From Arthrobacter sp. StoSoilB19 (GTDB lineage: Bacteria; Actinomycetota; Actinomycetes; Actinomycetales; Micrococcaceae): 64,000 nt of DNA. The first letter of the stretch is position 1. Every line of letters begins with the position of its first letter. Positions 59,750 through 64,000 of this stretch are shown here, piece after piece. The stretch covers positions 2,666,001-2,730,000 of the forward strand of contig NZ_AP024650.1 in the NCBI RefSeq assembly GCF_019977275.1. Direction: 5' to 3'. The position numbers and the translations under genes were made by a program. The notes below the pieces were generated by a model. The model was not told the origin of the DNA. It searched no databases and saw only the letters and a list, made by a program, of their open reading frames with translations.

Positions 59750-60802
59750 ATGCAAGTTCAGTTCTGTTCCATCGTTCCGCCCTACCTGTTGCGCCGGCTG
59801 GCCCAACAGGACGCACCGGGATTCTCTTCGGCGGCAAGCGCGGCCCGGAAGGCCCTTGGCCACATCGAATCATTCCAGGCAGCACGTGCACAGGCCGTCC
59901 CGGTCCTCCCGCCCGGGCTGCGCCAGGTCAAGCCGGGCCCGGTGGACCGCACCATCTACGATGCCGGCGGCGAAGAAACGCTCCCGGGCAGGCTGGTCCG
60001 GGAAGAAGGCGCGCGCGCCACCGGCGACGCCGCCACCGATGAAGCCTACGACGGCCTGGGTCACACGCACCGGCTGTATGCCGACGCCTTCGGCCGGGAT
60101 TCGGTTGACGGACGCGGCATGAAGCTCGATGCCACGGTGCACTTCGGCAACCTGTACGACAACGCTTTCTGGAACGGCACCCAGATGGTGTTCGGTGACG
60201 GCGACGGCGACGTCTTTGACCGGTTCACCAAGTCCCTCAGCGTTATTGGACACGAACTGGCGCACGGGGTCACCCAGTACTCGGCCGGGCTTGCGTACCG
60301 GAACCAGGCGGGCGCCCTTAATGAGTCGATGTCAGATGTCTTCGGCGCCCTCGTTGAGCAGTACGTCAAGAACCAGTCCGCTGCCCAGGCCAGCTGGCTG
60401 ATCGGTGAAGGCCTCTTTACATCCAAGGTCCAGGGGCAGGCCCTTCGGTCCATGAAGGCGCCCGGAACGGCGTACGACGACGACGTGCTGGGCAAGGACC
60501 CGCAACCCGACTCCATGGACTCGTATGTCCGGACCAGCGCAGACAACGGCGGTGTCCACATCAACTCCGGCATCCCCAACCGCGCGTTCTACCTGGTGGC
60601 GGACGCCCTCGGCGGCAACGCCTGGGAGGCGCCCGGCCGCATCTGGTACGAGACCCTTACCAGCGGTTCGATGCCGCCGGCCGCAACCTTCACCGTCTTT
60701 GCCCGCGCCACGGCACGGGCCGCCGCGGACCTGTTCGGTTCGGGGTCCAAAGAGCATGACGCCGTAACGGGGGCGTGGGAAACTGTGAAGGTCAAGGTTT
60801 AA
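59750..60802 (+). CDS. Protealysin-like M4 metalloprotease
   Basis: Thermolysin-family zinc protease (350 aa). HELAH (168-172) and the third ligand E192 in NESMSD are intact, and VHINSGIPN carries the catalytic His region. The short propeptide has the CSIVPPYLL motif (6-14) of protealysins in place of a long FTP propeptide. There is no signal peptide, so it is probably made in the cytoplasm. GAGG precedes the ATG. The inhibitor gene follows after 57 nt. Confidence 0.93.
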   Translation: MQVQFCSIVPPYLLRRLAQQDAPGFSSAASAARKALGHIESFQAARAQAVPVLPPGLRQVKPGPVDRTIYDAGGEETLPGRLVREEGARATGDAATDEAYDGLGHTHRLYADAFGRDSVDGRGMKLDATVHFGNLYDNAFWNGTQMVFGDGDGDVFDRFTKSLSVIGHELAHGVTQYSAGLAYRNQAGALNESMSDVFGALVEQYVKNQSAAQASWLIGEGLFTSKVQGQALRSMKAPGTAYDDDVLGKDPQPDSMDSYVRTSADNGGVHINSGIPNRAFYLVADALGGNAWEAPGRIWYETLTSGSMPPAATFTVFARATARAAADLFGSGSKEHDAVTGAWETVKVKV

Positions 60803-60859
60803 CCACCCCGGCTGACCGTCACTGGCCGCCGGGCCGCAGGGAAGCCCAGGGGCCAGGCC

Positions 60860-61192
60860 ATGAAGATCAAGGTGGAACGGAGCGGCGGGATAGCTGCGGT
60901 TACGCGGGTGTGGACGGTCGATGCGCAATCGGACAGCGACCTCAGCCAATGGCAGCCCCTGGTCGAGGCCTGCCCGTGGGATTCGGTACCCAAGACGCCA
61001 AGGGCAGCTGCCGAGCAATTTGCGGAAGCCCAACCGGACAGGTTCATCTACTCGATCCGGGCAGGGCAACGCAGGGCAGCACTTCCCGAGCAGGCCGTCA
61101 CCGGACCCTGGCGGATTCTTGTGGACAGCGCACGGGAAGCGGCCGAGGAACTCCGCGACCAGGAACGCCGCGACGAGCCCGCCCCGGGCTAG
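60860..61192 (+). CDS. Emfourin-like protealysin inhibitor
   Basis: Small protein of 110 aa (MKIKVERSGGIAAV..., a later FIYSIRAGQRRAALPEQAV and the C-terminal WRILVDSAREA) matching the emfourin family. Emfourin is a slow-tight-binding inhibitor encoded beside protealysin-like proteases. Its place directly behind the M4 gene supports the call: it would protect the cell from the intracellular enzyme. Confidence 0.85.
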   Translation: MKIKVERSGGIAAVTRVWTVDAQSDSDLSQWQPLVEACPWDSVPKTPRAAAEQFAEAQPDRFIYSIRAGQRRAALPEQAVTGPWRILVDSAREAAEELRDQERRDEPAPG

Positions 61193-61205
61193 GGTGCAAA
61201 GGGTG

Positions 61206-62174
61206 CTACCCCGCCACAGCCAGTTGGCCGCGGAAAGCGCGGCGGTATGACTGCGGGCTGGTGTCCAGGACCTTGGCGAAGTGGTGCCGCAGCAGGACAG
61301 GGTGCCCGAAGCCGGACTCCCTGGCGATTTCTTCGATGTTCAGGTCCGTGGACTCAAGGAGTTCCTGGGCCCGGAGCACCCGCTGTGAATTGAGCCAGGC
61401 GGCAGGCGTCGCTCCGGTCTCGGACCGGAAGCGCCGGGCGAACGTCCTGGCCGACAGGTGCACGCGTGCCGCCAGTTCGCTTACCGTGTGCTCGCGGTCC
61501 AGGTTCTCCACCATCCAGCGCAGCAGCTCCTCCATGGGAGCTGAGCCGCAGGCCGGCATTGGCCGGTCAATGAACTGCGCCTGGCCGCCGTCGCGGTGCG
61601 GAGGAACCACCATGTCCCTGGCGATCGCGGCGGCCACCTTGGCCCCGAGTTCGACCCGCACAAGGTGGAGGCAGGCATCGATCCCGGCGGCGGTCCCTGC
61701 GGACGTAATGATGTTGCCGTCCTGCACGTAGAGTACGTTTTCGTCCACCTGCACGCCGGGATTTTCGGCAGCCAGTTGGCCGGAGTAGTGCCAGTGCGTG
61801 GTGCAGCGGCGCCCATCCAGCAATCCGGCGCGGGCCAAGGCAAAAGCGCCCGAGCAGATGGACATCACCCATGCCCCCCTTGCATCAGCAGCCCTCAGCG
61901 CCTCGACTACGGATTCATGCAACTCGTCGCCCCTCCCGTAGGGGGCCATGATGACCAGGTCCGCATCTTCGGTGGCTTCAAGTCCCAGGCCCACGTTGAG
62001 GGTCAGGCCTGACTTCAACCGGACGTCGCCAGGCTCCGGCGTGCAGACGCGGAAGTCGAAGGCCGGGACGCCGCTTCCCCGGCCGGATCTGTCGATGCCG
62101 AATACCTCGCAGGCAGTGCCGAACTCGAACATCGAGAAGTTGGGAACCACGATGACGGCCACTGATTTGAGCAT
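61206..62174 (-). CDS. GlxA family transcriptional regulator (DJ-1/PfpI + AraC HTH)
   Basis: Regulator of 322 aa. Residues about 1-185 form a class I amidotransferase/DJ-1-like sensor domain (ICSGAFALARAGLLDG has the nucleophile-elbow Cys), and about 215-320 an AraC-type double HTH (RTFARRFRSETGATPAAWL, ESGFGHPVLLRHHF). GlxA-type regulators often respond to quaternary amines such as glycine betaine or carnitine; the signal here is unknown and no catabolic genes lie next to it. The ATG at 62174 has a GGAAG ribosome site. Confidence 0.88.
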   Translation of the reverse strand: MLKSVAVIVVPNFSMFEFGTACEVFGIDRSGRGSGVPAFDFRVCTPEPGDVRLKSGLTLNVGLGLEATEDADLVIMAPYGRGDELHESVVEALRAADARGAWVMSICSGAFALARAGLLDGRRCTTHWHYSGQLAAENPGVQVDENVLYVQDGNIITSAGTAAGIDACLHLVRVELGAKVAAAIARDMVVPPHRDGGQAQFIDRPMPACGSAPMEELLRWMVENLDREHTVSELAARVHLSARTFARRFRSETGATPAAWLNSQRVLRAQELLESTDLNIEEIARESGFGHPVLLRHHFAKVLDTSPQSYRRAFRGQLAVAG

Positions 62175-62255
62175 GCTTCCATTGTGGCAGGAATTATGTC
62201 TTTTTGGGCATTTCTGCCACTTTTTCCCTGTTGCAGGATGGAGAAGCATGGAGGC

Positions 62256-62423
62256 ATGGAAATCCTCATAACCCTCCTCATCCTCCTGATCCTCCTCGTG
62301 GCCGCAGCAACCATTTCAGCGCTTTTGCGTGATGGCCGGGGGCACACGCCTCCTGCTGAATCCCACGAAGCCTGGTCCGCCCTGGACCTCCCAAGCATCA
62401 ACTACACGCTCCGCGTTTTCTAG
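62256..62423 (+). CDS. Small single-span membrane protein
   Basis: Predicted protein of 55 aa: a very hydrophobic N-terminus (EILITLLILLILLVAAATIS) forming one membrane span, then a polar tail ending SINYTLRVF. It is divergent from the GlxA-type gene. Upstream in-frame ATGs at 62238 and 62184 are possible. The function is unknown; composition and a conserved-looking tail support it being real. Confidence 0.55.
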   Translation: MEILITLLILLILLVAAATISALLRDGRGHTPPAESHEAWSALDLPSINYTLRVF

Positions 62424-62501
62424 GGCAGAACCAAAGGCGCCGGACACCTGCCGGCAGTACAAACGGGAAGCCGGGGCTCCCGCAGTAGACTGTCTGCAGC
62501 C

Positions 62502-64000
62502 ATGACTTTTCATATCTCCTATCCCGCCGAGCTGCCGGTTTCCGAGCGCCGCGAGGACTTGATGGCCGCGATCGCGGCCAACCAGGTGACCATCATCGCC
62601 GGCGAGACCGGCTCCGGAAAGACCACCCAGATCCCCAAGATGTGCCTGGAACTTGGCCTGGGCGAGAAGGGACTGATCGGCCACACGCAGCCCCGGCGGC
62701 TGGCAGCCCGGACCGTGGCCGAGCGCATTGCGGAAGAGCTTGGCGTGGACATCGGCCAGGAGGTGGGCTTCCAGGTCCGTTTCACCGGTGAGGTAAGCAA
62801 GGCAACCAAGGTCAAGCTGATGACCGACGGCATCCTGCTTGCCGAGATCCAGCGGGACAGACTGCTGCGCAGGTACAGCACCATCATCATTGACGAGGCA
62901 CACGAACGAAGCCTCAACATCGACTTCATCCTGGGCTACCTCAAGCGGATCCTGCCGCAGCGGCCGGACCTGAAGGTGATCATCACCTCAGCCACCATCG
63001 ACCCGGAACGGTTCGCCCACCACTTCGGGACCCCGGTACAACCCGCTCCCATCGTCGAAGTCTCCGGCCGGACCTATCCGGTGGAAATCCGCTACCGGCC
63101 GCTGTCCCAGCCCAAGGCCGACGACGACGACCCCTCGGACGATGAACTCGAGGAGGACCGCGATCCCCTGGATGCCGTCTGCGATGCGGTGGACGAGCTC
63201 GCGGCGGAAGCGCCCGGTGACATCCTGGTCTTCTTCTCCGGCGAGCGGGAGATCCGCGACGCCGCGGACGCACTCCAGGCCCGGATCCAGTCCAACCGAA
63301 GGCTGTCCAACACCGAGATCCTTCCCCTGTTCGCGCGCCTGAGCCTGCAGGAGCAGCACAAGGTATTCCACCCCGGCAGCAAGCGCCGGATCGTGCTTGC
63401 CACCAACGTGGCGGAAACGTCACTCACGGTGCCGGGCATCAAGTACGTCATCGACACGGGCACGGCCCGCATCTCCCGGTATTCGCACCGCACCAAGGTC
63501 CAGCGCCTGCCCATCGAACGCGTCTCGCAGGCATCGGCCAACCAGCGCTCCGGCCGCTGCGGCCGGGTGTCTGACGGCATCGCCATCCGGCTCTACTCGG
63601 AGGAGGACTACGAGTCCCGGCCCCGGTTCACGGATCCGGAGATCCTGCGCACCAACCTCGCCGCCGTCATCCTCCAGATGACCGCCATGGGCGTGGCAAA
63701 GGGCCCCAAGGACGTTGAGGAGTTCCCCTTTGTCGAGCCGCCGGAAACGCGGGCCATCAACGACGGCGTTACCCTCCTTCGCGAGCTCGGCGCCCTGGCT
63801 CCCCCACGCCCGCAAGACAACGGCGGTAAGCCCGGGGCAGGCGGCGGCCTCACCGCCGTCGGACAGAAACTCGCCCAGCTGCCCGTCGATCCCCGCCTGG
63901 GCCGAATGATCGTGGAGGCCGGAAAACGCGGCTGCGTCCGCGAAGTCATGGTCCTGGCGGCCGCGCTGACCATTCAGGACCCCCGCGAACGGCCCACAGA
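62502..64000 (+). CDS. hrpA: ATP-dependent RNA helicase HrpA (partial)
   Basis: DEAH-box RNA helicase of the DHX family; 499 residues are visible before the window ends, of about 1300 expected. Walker A is GETGSGKT (34-41), then PRRLAAR (motif Ia), DEAH (131-134), SAT (motif III), ATNVAETSLT and the QRSGRCGR motif VI region. An acidic insertion (ADDDDPSDDELEEDRDP) precedes the second RecA domain. TAGACT lies 10 nt before the ATG at 62502. Confidence 0.95.
   Translation, partial: MTFHISYPAELPVSERREDLMAAIAANQVTIIAGETGSGKTTQIPKMCLELGLGEKGLIGHTQPRRLAARTVAERIAEELGVDIGQEVGFQVRFTGEVSKATKVKLMTDGILLAEIQRDRLLRRYSTIIIDEAHERSLNIDFILGYLKRILPQRPDLKVIITSATIDPERFAHHFGTPVQPAPIVEVSGRTYPVEIRYRPLSQPKADDDDPSDDELEEDRDPLDAVCDAVDELAAEAPGDILVFFSGEREIRDAADALQARIQSNRRLSNTEILPLFARLSLQEQHKVFHPGSKRRIVLATNVAETSLTVPGIKYVIDTGTARISRYSHRTKVQRLPIERVSQASANQRSGRCGRVSDGIAIRLYSEEDYESRPRFTDPEILRTNLAAVILQMTAMGVAKGPKDVEEFPFVEPPETRAINDGVTLLRELGALAPPRPQDNGGKPGAGGGLTAVGQKLAQLPVDPRLGRMIVEAGKRGCVREVMVLAAALTIQDPRERPT

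Overview
The window looks like core chromosome of a high-GC actinobacterium of the Micrococcaceae, most like Arthrobacter or Pseudarthrobacter. The basis is the GC-rich codon use, NucS mismatch repair, ClpS next to DUF2017, DUF2550 directly behind atpC, an extended ATP synthase delta subunit, Rho with a long low-complexity N-terminal insert, and many leaderless starts. I see no insertion sequence, prophage, integrase or CRISPR array.

Layout. 1-5.6 kb: SbcD (cut by the window edge), an aquaporin with an acidic tail, an ADP-ribosylglycohydrolase-family protein with a changed metal motif, DUF4395, an exonuclease-BRCT protein and a DedA protein, closed by a strong bidirectional terminator. 5.7-12.1 kb: rdgB, rph, an MBL hydrolase and murI on the minus strand, then DUF2017-clpS, a 59-bp tandem duplication, and the NAD-salvage pair for nicotinate phosphoribosyltransferase and nicotinamidase. 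12.2-27.2 kb: an XPB-like helicase with DUF3039, nagB with an ABC exporter, a Na+/H+ antiporter fused to a UBP zinc finger, an OYE-family oxidoreductase with a thioredoxin-like co-chaperone, a three-segment membrane protein, an AI-2E-family protein, an alpha/beta hydrolase, and nucS divergent from a small zinc-ligand protein. 27.2-32.2 kb: a cold-shock gene with a roughly 300-nt leader, then a DUF2156 membrane fusion, an esterase and DUF2550.

32.2-40.3 kb is the ATP synthase operon (two small membrane proteins, then atpB, E, F, H, A, G, D, C, minus strand), with a recognisable promoter at its head and a strong hairpin between atpA and atpG. 40.3-48.5 kb holds WecA-type, GT2 and WecG-type cell-wall glycan genes and the translation set sua5-prmC-prfA, followed by rho. 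48.7-55.3 kb is argS-lysA-hom-thrC-thrB, a charging plus aspartate-family amino-acid operon.

55.4-64 kb carries a flavin electron-transfer module (FMN-binding lipoprotein, ApbE, NqrB/RnfD-FNR fusion), tRNA-Arg(CCG), a cation-diffusion transporter, a protealysin-like M4 protease with its emfourin-type inhibitor, a GlxA-type regulator, a small membrane protein and the start of hrpA.

A recurring feature is a TANNNT hexamer (one copy is CAGAAT) 6-7 nt before the start codon, usually without a Shine-Dalgarno sequence. It occurs at 16 genes here and points to widespread leaderless transcription; I used it to choose several starts.
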